Source: JAPOXR01 sp965219635 (lineage in GTDB: Bacteria; Pseudomonadota; Alphaproteobacteria; Rhodobacterales; Rhodobacteraceae). Taken from it: a stretch of 64,000 bases of DNA. The stretch's first letter is position 1. Every line of letters begins with the position of its first letter. This document shows, piece by piece, positions 1 to 8,836 of this stretch. The translations under genes were made by a program, and so were the position numbers. The stretch covers positions 2,108,001 to 2,172,000 of the forward strand of contig OZ244783.1 of the NCBI GenBank assembly GCA_965219635.1, given 5' to 3'. The notes below the pieces were generated by a model. The model ran no database searches. It was not told the DNA's origin and saw only the letters and a list, made by a program, of their open reading frames with translations.

Positions 1-236
1 TGCACCCGATTGAGTTCTTCCGGGGAACTGCTGCATTGCCCATCATTTCTGCTGGTCATGCGCGCCGTCCCAAAAGCATCGCCACGGTTGAGGTGACTGG
101 AATCGGCTGAATGATCCGAGAACCGCCCAACTTTTGGCGCGGCACGGTTGTTGCCAAGACATGAAACTGTAATTCATGCTACAAATTCGACCGGTTTGAC
201 GGCACCCCAGAAACGAAGAAGGAATCATTGGCTCCC

Positions 237-2408
237 ATGTCCACAGCGGTCGCAATCAAAGACTCTGCCGCCGCCCCGGCAACCAAGCTGGAGGGCGGCC
301 GCAGGTTCATCATGGACACAGAGTTTGTGCCCAAGGGAGATCAGCCGACAGCCATTGCTGAACTAACAGCCGGACTGCGCGATGGTGAGCAGGATCAGGT
401 ACTGCTTGGCGCAACAGGAACCGGAAAGACCTTCACGATGGCGAAAGTCATCGAGGAAACGCAGCGGCCTGCAATCATCCTCGCCCCAAACAAGACGCTG
501 GCTGCCCAACTCTTCGGTGAATTCAAGGGGTTCTTCCCCGAAAACGCCGTCGAGTACTTCGTAAGCTACTATGACTATTACCAACCGGAGGCTTACGTTC
601 CTCGAACGGACACCTACATCGAAAAGGAAGCAGACGTTAATGAGCGCATCGACAGGATGCGCCACTCGGCAACCCGTTCGCTACTGGAACGGGATGATGT
701 CATCATCGTTGCCTCCGTTTCCTGCATCTATGGCATTGGTTCGGCAGAAACCTACGGAGCCATGACCCAGGACATCATTGCGGGGAAGACCTACAATCAG
801 CGCCGTATTCTCGCCGACCTTGTCGAACAACAGTACAAGCGCAACGATCAGGCATTCCGCCGCGGCACATTCCGATTGCGCGGAGATGTGTTGGAGATCT
901 GGCCCGCGCACTTGGAAGACCGGGCATGGCGATTGTCATTCTTCGGTAACGACGTGGAGAGCATTCGCGAGTTCGACCCGCTGACAGGCAAGAAGACAGA
1001 CACTCTCGACCGCATCCGGATCTACGCCAATTCGCACTATGTGACACCGCGCCCTACCCTTCAGCAGGCTGTCAAATCGATTGAACAGGAGCTGGCTCAA
1101 CGGTTGGAACAACTTCAGGGAGAGGGCAAACTTCTGGAGGCGCAGCGCCTTGAGCAGCGCACCCGGTTTGACCTTGAAATGATCCGGGCGACCGGCAGTT
1201 GCGCAGGGATCGAGAATTACTCCCGTTTCCTCACCGGACGGGCGCCCGGAGAGCCGCCACCAACGCTGTTCGAGTACATTCCAGACCACGCCATCGTCTT
1301 TGCAGACGAGTCCCATGTTTCGGTTCCACAGGTCAGGGCAATGTACAGGGGCGATTTCAGGCGCAAGATTACACTGGCAGAACACGGTTTCCGTCTACCG
1401 TCCTGCACCGACAACCGCCCGCTCAAGTTCGAGGAGTGGGACCTCATGCGCCCGCAATCCGTCTTTGTGTCGGCAACGCCTGGCGACTGGGAACTGGAAC
1501 GGACGGGCGGGGCCTATTCCGAGCAGGTCATTCGTCCAACAGGTTTGGTCGACCCGCAAATAACCATCAGACCGGTCACCAATCAGGTTGACGAACTCCT
1601 GGAAGCAGCAAGGGAAACCGCTCTGCGAGGCAATCGCACGCTGGTCACGACACTGACCAAGCGCATGGCGGAAGACCTTACGGAATACCTGCACGAGCAA
1701 GGCATCCGTGTGCGGTATATGCACTCGGATATCGACACGCTTGAGCGCATCGAGATCCTGAGGGACCTGAGGCTGGGCGCCTTTGACGTACTCGTCGGCA
1801 TCAACCTCCTCAGGGAAGGGCTGGACATTCCCGAGTGCGGCCTGGTGGCCATCTTGGATGCCGACAAAGAGGGATTTCTCAGATCTGAAACTTCCCTGGT
1901 CCAGACAATCGGCCGGGCAGCGCGCAATGTGGAAGGCCGGGTCATCATGTTCGCCGACTCCAGAACACCTTCAATCGAGAGGGCACTGCGGGAAACCGAA
2001 CGACGCCGCGCAAAGCAACTTGCATATAACGAACTGAACGGGATTACCCCCGAGACGATCAAGAAGAACGTCGCGGATGTCATGGCAGGCCTCTATGAGG
2101 GCGACACCGATGAAGCGCGGGTAACTGCCACAATCGACCGGCAGATGGTCGGCGACAACCTCGAAACTCACCTGGAGGCACTCAGGAAACAGATGTTCGA
2201 AGCCGCCGAAAACCTCGAATTCGAAGAAGCCGCTAGACTGCGGGACGAGGTCAGGCGTCTTGAAACAGTCGAACTCGTGATCGCCGACGATCCCTTCGCG
2301 AGGCAGAGCGCTGTTGAGGAGGAGAGCCCTGCCACGGGCAAACCGAGAGGGCGTTCAACCTCGGGACGAGCGGGGTCCTATGCGGGAAGGCGCAGGAGAA
2401 GCCGCTGA
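237..2408 (+). CDS. uvrB: UvrABC system protein B (excinuclease ABC subunit B)
   Basis: This is UvrB, the damage-verification helicase-like subunit of nucleotide excision repair, which is loaded by UvrA and then recruits UvrC. A Walker A motif (GATGTGKT) lies near residue 60. It is followed by the beta-hairpin region YYDYYQPEAYVPRTDTYIE, helicase motifs (the DEAD-like DES in ADESHVS; QTIGRAARN as motif VI) and a C-terminal UVR motif (EAAENLEFEEAARLRDEV). The C-terminal tail is Arg/Ser/Gly-rich. The length of about 723 aa is normal for alphaproteobacterial UvrB. I chose the ATG at 237 because GAAGAAGGAA lies at a suitable distance upstream; a TTG at 228 is in frame but sits too close to that site. 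The gene converges on lysK with only 2 nt between the stop codons. Confidence 0.97.
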   Translation: MSTAVAIKDSAAAPATKLEGGRRFIMDTEFVPKGDQPTAIAELTAGLRDGEQDQVLLGATGTGKTFTMAKVIEETQRPAIILAPNKTLAAQLFGEFKGFFPENAVEYFVSYYDYYQPEAYVPRTDTYIEKEADVNERIDRMRHSATRSLLERDDVIIVASVSCIYGIGSAETYGAMTQDIIAGKTYNQRRILADLVEQQYKRNDQAFRRGTFRLRGDVLEIWPAHLEDRAWRLSFFGNDVESIREFDPLTGKKTDTLDRIRIYANSHYVTPRPTLQQAVKSIEQELAQRLEQLQGEGKLLEAQRLEQRTRFDLEMIRATGSCAGIENYSRFLTGRAPGEPPPTLFEYIPDHAIVFADESHVSVPQVRAMYRGDFRRKITLAEHGFRLPSCTDNRPLKFEEWDLMRPQSVFVSATPGDWELERTGGAYSEQVIRPTGLVDPQITIRPVTNQVDELLEAARETALRGNRTLVTTLTKRMAEDLTEYLHEQGIRVRYMHSDIDTLERIEILRDLRLGAFDVLVGINLLREGLDIPECGLVAILDADKEGFLRSETSLVQTIGRAARNVEGRVIMFADSRTPSIERALRETERRRAKQLAYNELNGITPETIKKNVADVMAGLYEGDTDEARVTATIDRQMVGDNLETHLEALRKQMFEAAENLEFEEAARLRDEVRRLETVELVIADDPFARQSAVEEESPATGKPRGRSTSGRAGSYAGRRRRSR

Positions 2409-2410
2409 AT

Positions 2411-3997
2411 TCAGCTTTCCCCGCCAACCTTGGAGCGGATCAACTCAGCTGTCTCCGAAACGCCATAGAGCGCTATGAAACTCCCGAACCGGGGACCCTG
2501 GCTTGACCCGAGGAGCACCTCGTAGATTGCCCTGAACCAATCCCGCAACGGTTGGAACCCGTGCTCTGTTCCGACCGAATAGACCATGCTCTGCAGTTCC
2601 TCGGCCACGGCCCCAGCGGTCCATGCTTCCAGCCGCGAAGCGAGATCCAGCAATGCCGGGAGTTCCTGCTCGGTCGGGCTGCGGAATTGGCGCTTGGGTG
2701 CAATCACCTGTTGGAAATACCGTACCGCCCCCTCAAGCATTGCTGCCAGTTGGGGGTTGGAGTCCGCTTCGGCATCCGGCTGATACCCTTTTGCAAATTT
2801 CCACAATACCTCGCTGCTTTCAGCGGAAACTGCCGAGGCCAGGTTCACCAGCATCGAATAGGAAATCTGCTCCACTGCCGATGGTGGCTTCCCGGCATGA
2901 ATATGCCAGACCGGATTGGCGAGACGCGCTGCACAATCCTGACCCTGATAGGCCTTCAGATGCTGACTGTACTCGTCCGCCGTCTTCGGAATGACTTCGT
3001 TGAACAATCGCTTGGCGGTCTTCGGCTTGTTGAACATGAACAGTCCGAGACTCTCCGGCGATGCATAGGAAAGCCAACTGTCGATTGACACACCTTGCAG
3101 CCCCTTGGACTTGGAAATCTTCTGCCCGGACTCGTCGAGGAACATCTCGAACATCATGCCTTCCGGCGGGGGCTTGCCTAACGCCCGGCAGAGCCGGGCG
3201 CCCAGTTCTGCCGATGGGCCTAGGTCCTTGCCATACATTTCATAATCGACATTCAGGGCTGCCCAACGCATGGCCCAGTCCGGCTTCCATTGCAGCTTTA
3301 CGGCTCCGCCAGTAACCGGCACTTCGATCTTCTCTCCGTCCGGTTCACAATAGACAATGGTACCTCGTGCCGTATCGCGTTCGAGTGTCGGCACCTGAAG
3401 CACGCGCCCGGATTTCGGACTGATCGGCAGGAAGGGCGAGTAGGTTTCGCGCCGGCCCTCCTCAACTCCACCGAGCGAGGGAAGCATGATTTCCATGATC
3501 CTGTCGAAGCGCTCGAGGATGAGCAGCAGCATTTCGTCGAACCTCCCGCTGCGGTACTGTTCGGTCGAAGACATGAACTCGTACTCGAAACCTAAGCGGT
3601 CGAGGAAGGCGCACAGGGCTGCGTTATTGTGCTCGGCAAAGCTGCCGTGCGTGCCAAAGGGATCCCGGACACGGCTGAGCGGCAAATGCATGTCTTCCGC
3701 CAGCATTTCTGGCTGGGGCACATTGAGCGGCACCTTTCTGAGTCCGTCCATGTCGTCCGAAAAGCAGATGAGCCTCGTTGGCAAATCAGAAATCGCACTA
3801 AAGGCATTGCGGACCATTGAAGTTCGCGCCACTTCTCCGAACGTGCCGATGTGTGGAAGTCCTGACGGCCCATAGCCGGTCTGAAATATGACCGACTCGG
3901 CTTCCGGCCGGTTTCTTTCGAGAAACCTGAGCAGGCGCCGGGCCTCATCGAACGGCCAGGCTTTCGATTTCATTGCCTCGGCTGCAATGCTGTACAT
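2411..3997 (-). CDS. lysK: Class I lysyl-tRNA synthetase
   Basis: This enzyme charges tRNA-Lys with lysine. It belongs to the rarer class I type, found in archaea, spirochaetes and many alphaproteobacteria, rather than the class II LysS/LysU type. The HIGH-like signature appears as GPSGLPHIGTF near residue 45 and the KMSKS loop as KISKSKG near residue 290. The length of 528 aa matches class I LysRS. The ATG at 3997 lacks a strong Shine-Dalgarno sequence; an in-frame ATG at 3973, preceded by GAGG, is an alternative that would remove eight residues. The gene is divergent from the TerB-like gene across a 106-bp spacer and converges on uvrB. Confidence 0.96.
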   Translation of the reverse strand: MYSIAAEAMKSKAWPFDEARRLLRFLERNRPEAESVIFQTGYGPSGLPHIGTFGEVARTSMVRNAFSAISDLPTRLICFSDDMDGLRKVPLNVPQPEMLAEDMHLPLSRVRDPFGTHGSFAEHNNAALCAFLDRLGFEYEFMSSTEQYRSGRFDEMLLLILERFDRIMEIMLPSLGGVEEGRRETYSPFLPISPKSGRVLQVPTLERDTARGTIVYCEPDGEKIEVPVTGGAVKLQWKPDWAMRWAALNVDYEMYGKDLGPSAELGARLCRALGKPPPEGMMFEMFLDESGQKISKSKGLQGVSIDSWLSYASPESLGLFMFNKPKTAKRLFNEVIPKTADEYSQHLKAYQGQDCAARLANPVWHIHAGKPPSAVEQISYSMLVNLASAVSAESSEVLWKFAKGYQPDAEADSNPQLAAMLEGAVRYFQQVIAPKRQFRSPTEQELPALLDLASRLEAWTAGAVAEELQSMVYSVGTEHGFQPLRDWFRAIYEVLLGSSQGPRFGSFIALYGVSETAELIRSKVGGES

Positions 3998-4103
3998 GGG
4001 ATCAGGCCTGACTCATGGGTTTGTATCGGGTGGACGCCTCCTATTGTCAGGCTGATAGGGCGTCAATATAGACACCGGCGATCTGCGGAAAATGGAAGAT
4101 CAA

Positions 4104-4532
4104 ATGAGTGAGCCGCAACATCCAGGACACCCTGTCACAGTGCAAGACGCACTGGTCGCCGTCATGATTGCAACTTGCATTTCCGACGAGCGCCACCAGA
4201 CTTCAGAATTGCTGGCGATCAGCCAGTTGATCGATCACCTGCCGGTCTTTGCAGAGTATCCTGAGAACCGCATCCGGGAGGTCACTAGCTTCGTGACCGA
4301 TCTCTTCGGCATTGAGGATGGTCTGACGGTCTTCTTTCAGGCAATCCGCGATGTGTTGCCGTCACGGTTCACAGACACTGCATATGCCCTGGCCTGTGAT
4401 GTCGCAGCATCGGACCACCGGCTTCGGCAGATCGAACTGCGATTCTTGCAGGAGGTTCGCCACGAACTGGACATTGACCGGCTGACTGCGGCCGCTATCG
4501 AACGGTCAGCGGGAGCACGATACCGGCATTGA
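4104..4532 (+). CDS. TerB-like (tellurite resistance TerB family) protein
   Basis: This is a small helical protein of about 142 aa resembling the TerB/DjlA-like family. It shows the typical pattern of an N-terminal ALVAVMIATCISDER helix, a middle segment, and DVAASDHRLRQIELRFLQEVRHELDID near the C-terminus, where acidic residues in the 'xxADG/ASDxxxxxxE' positions usually bind metal. The biochemical role of stand-alone TerB domains is unclear; tellurite resistance itself should not be inferred. I chose the ATG at 4104 because GGAAG lies just upstream; an ATG at 4092 is also in frame. It is followed by the convergent nadD 52 bp downstream. Confidence 0.75.
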   Translation: MSEPQHPGHPVTVQDALVAVMIATCISDERHQTSELLAISQLIDHLPVFAEYPENRIREVTSFVTDLFGIEDGLTVFFQAIRDVLPSRFTDTAYALACDVAASDHRLRQIELRFLQEVRHELDIDRLTAAAIERSAGARYRH

Positions 4533-4584
4533 AGGATTTGCTTTGAGTTTGCGGTTGCGGCTCATATCCTCAATGGGCTGAATC

Positions 4585-5217
4585 TCAAGTAACCTGCCCA
4601 CTGTCACTTCGCAGGCAAGTTGACGAGGAATCGTCGAACGCCATCCGGATGGCCGCCCATGCTGGAGGCTTCATTTCCGCCAGATGGCGGGCCGAGGCGT
4701 CAGAAACCCGATGGCCTGCAAACGTCCGCGCGGCGACAGCGTTCATGGCGGCAAATCTGCCAGGCCGCCTGGACAGCACTCCAACAGGAACCCGCATGAA
4801 TATCTCGCGCCATCCCTCCCAGCAGTGGAATTCGGCGAGGCTGTCAGAACCCATCAACCAGACAAACTTGGCTGAAGGAAACCGGTCCTGCAACATCTCG
4901 ATCGTGTGCACCGTGCGAATGATGCCCGATCTGGCCTCAAGGTCCGAAAACACCACTCTTGGATGATCCAGCACCTCTCGCGATGCGGTCATTCGCGCCT
5001 CAATGGAAGCAGGCTTCCAATGCTTCAGCGGGTTGCCTGCCGAGAACAACCACCAGATCCGATCCAGTTCAATCCGCTTTAGCGCACAGAGTGTTGCAGC
5101 CCGGTGTCCGGAGTGCGGCGGGTCGAACGAGCCGCCAAACAACCCTACCTTAAGCCCTTCTGAACAGTGCGGAATCCCGCAACGAACTGGCAGTTTCCTT
5201 CTCACGGCAATCGCCAC
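4585..5217 (-). CDS. nadD: Nicotinate-nucleotide adenylyltransferase
   Basis: NadD adenylylates nicotinate mononucleotide to deamido-NAD in de novo NAD synthesis. The nucleotidyltransferase signature GLFGGSFDPPHSGH lies near the N-terminus and the SSTxxR-type motif (SSSTCLR) near the C-terminus. No ATG lies close to the conserved start. I chose the GTG at 5217 because GAGGA is 4 nt upstream and it gives a normal length of about 210 aa. The longer frame to 5313 would run into the ettA promoter region. In many alphaproteobacteria nadD follows obgE-proBA; here it stands alone, divergent from ettA across about 115 bp. Confidence 0.93.
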   Translation of the reverse strand: MAIAVRRKLPVRCGIPHCSEGLKVGLFGGSFDPPHSGHRAATLCALKRIELDRIWWLFSAGNPLKHWKPASIEARMTASREVLDHPRVVFSDLEARSGIIRTVHTIEMLQDRFPSAKFVWLMGSDSLAEFHCWEGWREIFMRVPVGVLSRRPGRFAAMNAVAARTFAGHRVSDASARHLAEMKPPAWAAIRMAFDDSSSTCLRSDSGQVT

Positions 5218-5332
5218 TCGATCCTCGTCTTGCAGACTGTCGCCAACCGCAACAACCCGCAGCGAGATTTGTTGCCTAGCGCCAACCGAACCTATAGGAC
5301 ACCGCTTCCTCAAGGCAAACCAGTCACCCGAG

Positions 5333-6988
5333 ATGTCAAAGCACGAGTTCGTTTACCATATGAACGGGGTCTCCAAGACCTACCCCGGCGGCAAGAAGTG
5401 CTTCGAGAACATTCGCCTGTCCTTCTATCCCGGGGTCAAGATCGGTGTAGTCGGTGTGAATGGCTCAGGGAAAACGACCTTGTTGCGGATCATGGCCGGC
5501 CTCGACACGGAATTCACCGGGGAAGCCTGGCCCGAGAAGGGTGTCACCGTCGGCTACCTGCCCCAGGAACCGGAACTCGACACGTCACTGGACGTCAGAG
5601 GCAATGTCATGCTTGGCGTTGCCGGACACCAGCGCGTGCTTGACCGCTTCAATGAACTCGCAATCGATTACTCGGACGAAACCGCCGACGAAATGGCGGA
5701 GTTGCAGGACCAGATCGATGCGCAGGGCCTGTGGGATCTGGACTCGAGAGTCGACCAGGCAATGGATGCGCTCAGGTGCCCGCCAGATGATTCAGATGTA
5801 GCGTCGCTTTCCGGCGGAGAGCGGCGGCGGGTGGCGCTGTGCCGGTTGCTTTTGGAGAATCCGGACATGCTATTGCTGGACGAACCGACCAACCACCTTG
5901 ACGCGGAAACCGTGGTCTGGTTGCAGCAGCACCTGATCGACTACAAGGGCACATGCCTGCTGGTCACACATGACCGCTACTTCCTCGACAGGATCACTGG
6001 ATGGATCCTTGAACTGGACCGGGGCCGCGGGTTTCCGTTCGAAGGGAACTACTCGAACTGGCTGGAACAGAAAGCCCGGCGAATGCAGCACGAGGCCCGG
6101 GAAGAGAAATCACGCCAGCGGACACTCAGCCGCGAGTTGGAGTGGATCAATACCAACCCAAGGGCGCGCCAGGCCAAGCAGAAGGCACGGATAAACGCCT
6201 ACAACGAACTTGCGGGCCGCTCAGTCCGGGAAAGACTGGGGCGCGCCCAGATTGTCATACCCAACGGACCGCGGCTGGGATCCAGTGTGCTGCAGGTTGA
6301 AGGATTGACAAAGGCCCTCGGAGACCGCCTGCTGGTCGAAGACCTGTCATTTTCCCTGCCGCCCGGGGCCATTGCGGGCATCGTTGGCGCCAACGGAATG
6401 GGCAAGACCACGCTTTTTCGGATGATTACCGGCGAATTGCCGTCTGACCAGGGTTCGATTGAAATTGGCGAGACGACCGTGCTTTCCTATGTGGACCAGG
6501 ACAGGGACAGCCTGGATCCCTCCAAGTCTGTCTGGGAGGAGATTTCAGGCGGGCATGACGTGATCGAACTCGGCGACGCCGAAGTCAATTCACGTGCCTA
6601 TTGCTCGTCCTTCAACTTCAAGGGCAGCGATCAGCAAAAGAGAACCGGGATGCTGTCGGGCGGCGAGCGCAACCGCGTTCATCTTGCCAAATTGCTCAAG
6701 TCCGGCGGCAATTTGCTGCTGCTTGACGAACCGACCAACGATCTTGACGTTGAGACCTTGCGCGCCCTTGAGGACTCGCTTGAGGAATTTGCCGGTTCAG
6801 CGATGATTATTTCACACGACCGCTTCTTCCTCGACCGGCTTTGCACGCATGTTCTGGCATTTGAAGGCGACGCCAGGGTTGAGTGGTTCGAAGGCAATTT
6901 CGAGGACTATCTCAAGGACAAGATCAGGCGCCTGGGTCCGGACTCTGTGGAGCCAAAACGCCTGAAACACAGGAAATTCACCCGATGA
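5333..6988 (+). CDS. ettA: Energy-dependent translational throttle protein EttA (ABC-F ATPase)
   Basis: This is a soluble ABC-F protein of 551 aa with two ATPase domains and no membrane segments. EttA binds the ribosomal E site and regulates entry into elongation according to ATP/ADP ratio. The first domain has GVNGSGKTT and LSGGERRRVALCRLLLENP with DEPTNHLD. The linker (residues about 240-300) carries the basic PtIM-type region. The second domain has GANGMGKTT, LSGGERNRVHLAKLL and DEPTNDLD. The N-terminus (MSKHEFVYHMNGVSK) matches the EttA start, so the much longer upstream frame that overlaps nadD is discarded. The Shine-Dalgarno before 5333 is weak. Confidence 0.95.
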   Translation: MSKHEFVYHMNGVSKTYPGGKKCFENIRLSFYPGVKIGVVGVNGSGKTTLLRIMAGLDTEFTGEAWPEKGVTVGYLPQEPELDTSLDVRGNVMLGVAGHQRVLDRFNELAIDYSDETADEMAELQDQIDAQGLWDLDSRVDQAMDALRCPPDDSDVASLSGGERRRVALCRLLLENPDMLLLDEPTNHLDAETVVWLQQHLIDYKGTCLLVTHDRYFLDRITGWILELDRGRGFPFEGNYSNWLEQKARRMQHEAREEKSRQRTLSRELEWINTNPRARQAKQKARINAYNELAGRSVRERLGRAQIVIPNGPRLGSSVLQVEGLTKALGDRLLVEDLSFSLPPGAIAGIVGANGMGKTTLFRMITGELPSDQGSIEIGETTVLSYVDQDRDSLDPSKSVWEEISGGHDVIELGDAEVNSRAYCSSFNFKGSDQQKRTGMLSGGERNRVHLAKLLKSGGNLLLLDEPTNDLDVETLRALEDSLEEFAGSAMIISHDRFFLDRLCTHVLAFEGDARVEWFEGNFEDYLKDKIRRLGPDSVEPKRLKHRKFTR

Positions 6989-7085
6989 TGCCAGAGATTG
7001 ACAACATCACAGGGCTGCGCCGGAAATCGGAATGCGATTCCGATCAGCAAATTTGCGAGAGAGCCTTGCAGGCAGGGGAAAGCGA

Positions 7086-8171
7086 ATGAGCAAGATCGGC
7101 GTCATGATGTGCGGCCACGGGTCGCGATCCGAGGGTGCTGTGCGCCAATTCGCAATGATGGTCGAGAAGATGCCGGATTTGCTTCCAGGCTGGCCAATCG
7201 AACATGGCTATCTCGAGTTCGCCAACCCGGTCATACGCTCCGGCCTGGACCGGTTGCGGGACGCTGGCTGCGAGCGCATTCTGGCTGTGCCTTGCATGCT
7301 GTTCGCCGCGATGCATGCCAAGAACGACATCCCATCAGTGCTGAACGCCTATTCCAGGGAGCATGGGCTTCAAATCGAGTATGGCCGCGAACTCGGCGTC
7401 GGCCCAAGGATGATTGCAGCTGCCGCAGATAGGGTCAGGGAGGCTATGGAGGAGGCAGACCGGCAGGCTACGCCGGTGGCGCCTGAGGATACGTGCCTGG
7501 TCGTCATCGGTCGGGGCGCATCCGACCCCGACGCAAACTCCAACGTATCGAAGATCGCCCGACTGTTGTGGGAGGGCATGGGCTTTGGCTGGTGTGAAAC
7601 CGGCTATTCCGGCGTGACCTTTCCACTTGTCGAACCTTGCCTTGAGCACGCAGCCCGGCTTGGCTACCGGCGCATTGTCGTATTCCCTTACTTCCTCTTT
7701 ACCGGGATACTGGTCGACCGCATCTATGGGTTCACCGACCTGGTGGCGGAGCGGCACCCGGAGATCGAATTCGTCAAGGCGGGTTACCTCAATGACCATC
7801 CCGGTGTGCTTGAGACTTTCGCCGAAAGAGTGAGGGAAATCCTCACCGGCGATACTGCGATGAACTGCTCAATGTGCAAGTACCGGCAGCAGGTACTTGG
7901 CTTTGAGCACGAAGTCGGGCTGCCCCAGGAAAGCCATCATCATCATGTCGAGGGCCAGGGCGCGTCGGCGCCGGGTTCTAACGTTTCCGAGTGCAACCTG
8001 TGCGACGATTTCTGCACTGGCGTTTGCAGGCTTCCGGATCACGGGCATACGCACGGCGATCATCACCATCACCACGGCCATGATCACCACCATCACCATC
8101 CGCCATACCCGCATGCCAGCCACCCCCATGGCCCGGAAAGCGCCAGGCGTCATGTGAAACACGAACATTGA
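7086..8171 (+). CDS. cbiX: Long-form sirohydrochlorin cobaltochelatase CbiX with His- and Cys-rich tail
   Basis: CbiX inserts cobalt into sirohydrochlorin, the early-cobalt step normally tied to the oxygen-independent cobalamin route. The protein has two CbiX-type repeats: the first opens with MMCGHGSRSEG, the second with VVIGRGASDPDANS. The C-terminal extension has CSMCK near residue 262, then CNLCDDFCTGVC near residue 300, then a long His-rich stretch. Such tails are known in CbiX-long proteins and bind an Fe-S cluster and metal ions; which Cys bind here is inferred. The start at 7086 follows a clear AGGGGAAAG. It opens the cob operon and overlaps cobH by 4 nt (TTGA). Confidence 0.9.
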   Translation: MSKIGVMMCGHGSRSEGAVRQFAMMVEKMPDLLPGWPIEHGYLEFANPVIRSGLDRLRDAGCERILAVPCMLFAAMHAKNDIPSVLNAYSREHGLQIEYGRELGVGPRMIAAAADRVREAMEEADRQATPVAPEDTCLVVIGRGASDPDANSNVSKIARLLWEGMGFGWCETGYSGVTFPLVEPCLEHAARLGYRRIVVFPYFLFTGILVDRIYGFTDLVAERHPEIEFVKAGYLNDHPGVLETFAERVREILTGDTAMNCSMCKYRQQVLGFEHEVGLPQESHHHHVEGQGASAPGSNVSECNLCDDFCTGVCRLPDHGHTHGDHHHHHGHDHHHHHPPYPHASHPHGPESARRHVKHEH

Positions 8172-8836
8172 AGTACGAAAGGCAACCCGGCCGGATCTAC
8201 CAGTTGAGTTTTGCAACGGTCAGAAGTGAAGCCGACCTTAGCCGGTTCACTCCTGCGCAAGCTGACGTGGCCGTGAGAATCATCCACTCCTGCGGCATGA
8301 CCTGCATCGGTGCAGAGCTTGAATTCTCCGAGAGATTTGAGGAAGCTGGAAGGGAGGCGCTATTGCGCGGCGCGGCAATTCACTGCGATGGCCACATGAG
8401 CGCCGCTGGTATCATCAAGCGGCTGCTGCCTGCCGGAAACAGGATTGTGGTCTCGGTTGACTGCAATGAGACCGCAGAGCGGGCGCGCAGGTTGCAAAAT
8501 ACGAGGTCGGCAGCAGCAGTCGATGCGTGGTTGCCCAGCCTTGGTGGTTCGGTAGTCGTGATTGGTAACGCACCAACTGCCCTGTTCCGGCTGCTGGAAT
8601 TGGTGGAAGGTGGCGGACCGGTCCCGTCGCTGGTGATTGCCTTTCCTGTCGGGTTTGTGGGAGCTGCCGAGAGCAAGGCTGAACTTGTTTCCAGGCCCCG
8701 CCCATTCGAGTACCTGACCCTGCCCGGAAGGAAGGGAGGATCGGCCATGGCAGCAGCAGCGCTGAACGCCATTGCAACCGCCTGTTGCGGTCGGGGAAAA
8801 CCGGCTGCGGGCACTATTGGGGACACCGGGCAATGA
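8168..8836 (+). CDS. cobH: Precorrin-8X methylmutase
   Basis: CobH/CbiC moves the C-11 methyl group to C-12, turning precorrin-8X (or its cobalt form) into hydrogenobyrinic (or cobyrinic) acid. The catalytic histidine is in VRIIHSCGM (about His40), and the VxNAPTALFxLLEL and IAFPVGFVGAAESK stretches are family hallmarks. The start is a TTG whose last two bases lie in the cbiX stop codon (TTGA overlap); N-terminal alignment with known CobH (RIYQLSFATVRSEADLSRF) supports it. The 222-aa length is normal. It is translationally coupled to cobL by an ATGA overlap. Confidence 0.94.
   Translation: MKYERQPGRIYQLSFATVRSEADLSRFTPAQADVAVRIIHSCGMTCIGAELEFSERFEEAGREALLRGAAIHCDGHMSAAGIIKRLLPAGNRIVVSVDCNETAERARRLQNTRSAAAVDAWLPSLGGSVVVIGNAPTALFRLLELVEGGGPVPSLVIAFPVGFVGAAESKAELVSRPRPFEYLTLPGRKGGSAMAAAALNAIATACCGRGKPAAGTIGDTGQ

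Noticed and set aside
12..30. LexA-like AGTTC-N7-GAACT palindrome upstream of uvrB.
   Set aside because: Alphaproteobacterial SOS boxes are direct repeats (GTTC-N7-GTTC). This inverted arrangement does not fit, and it lies over 200 bp from the start codon.
5003..5332. N-terminal 110-residue extension of EttA.
   Set aside because: It lies antisense to nadD, has no similarity to ABC-F proteins, and the internal ATG at 5333 matches the known EttA start.
8041..8160. His-codon-rich stretch as a possible separate repeat element.
   Set aside because: It is in frame within CbiX and is typical of the metal-binding tail of long CbiX proteins.
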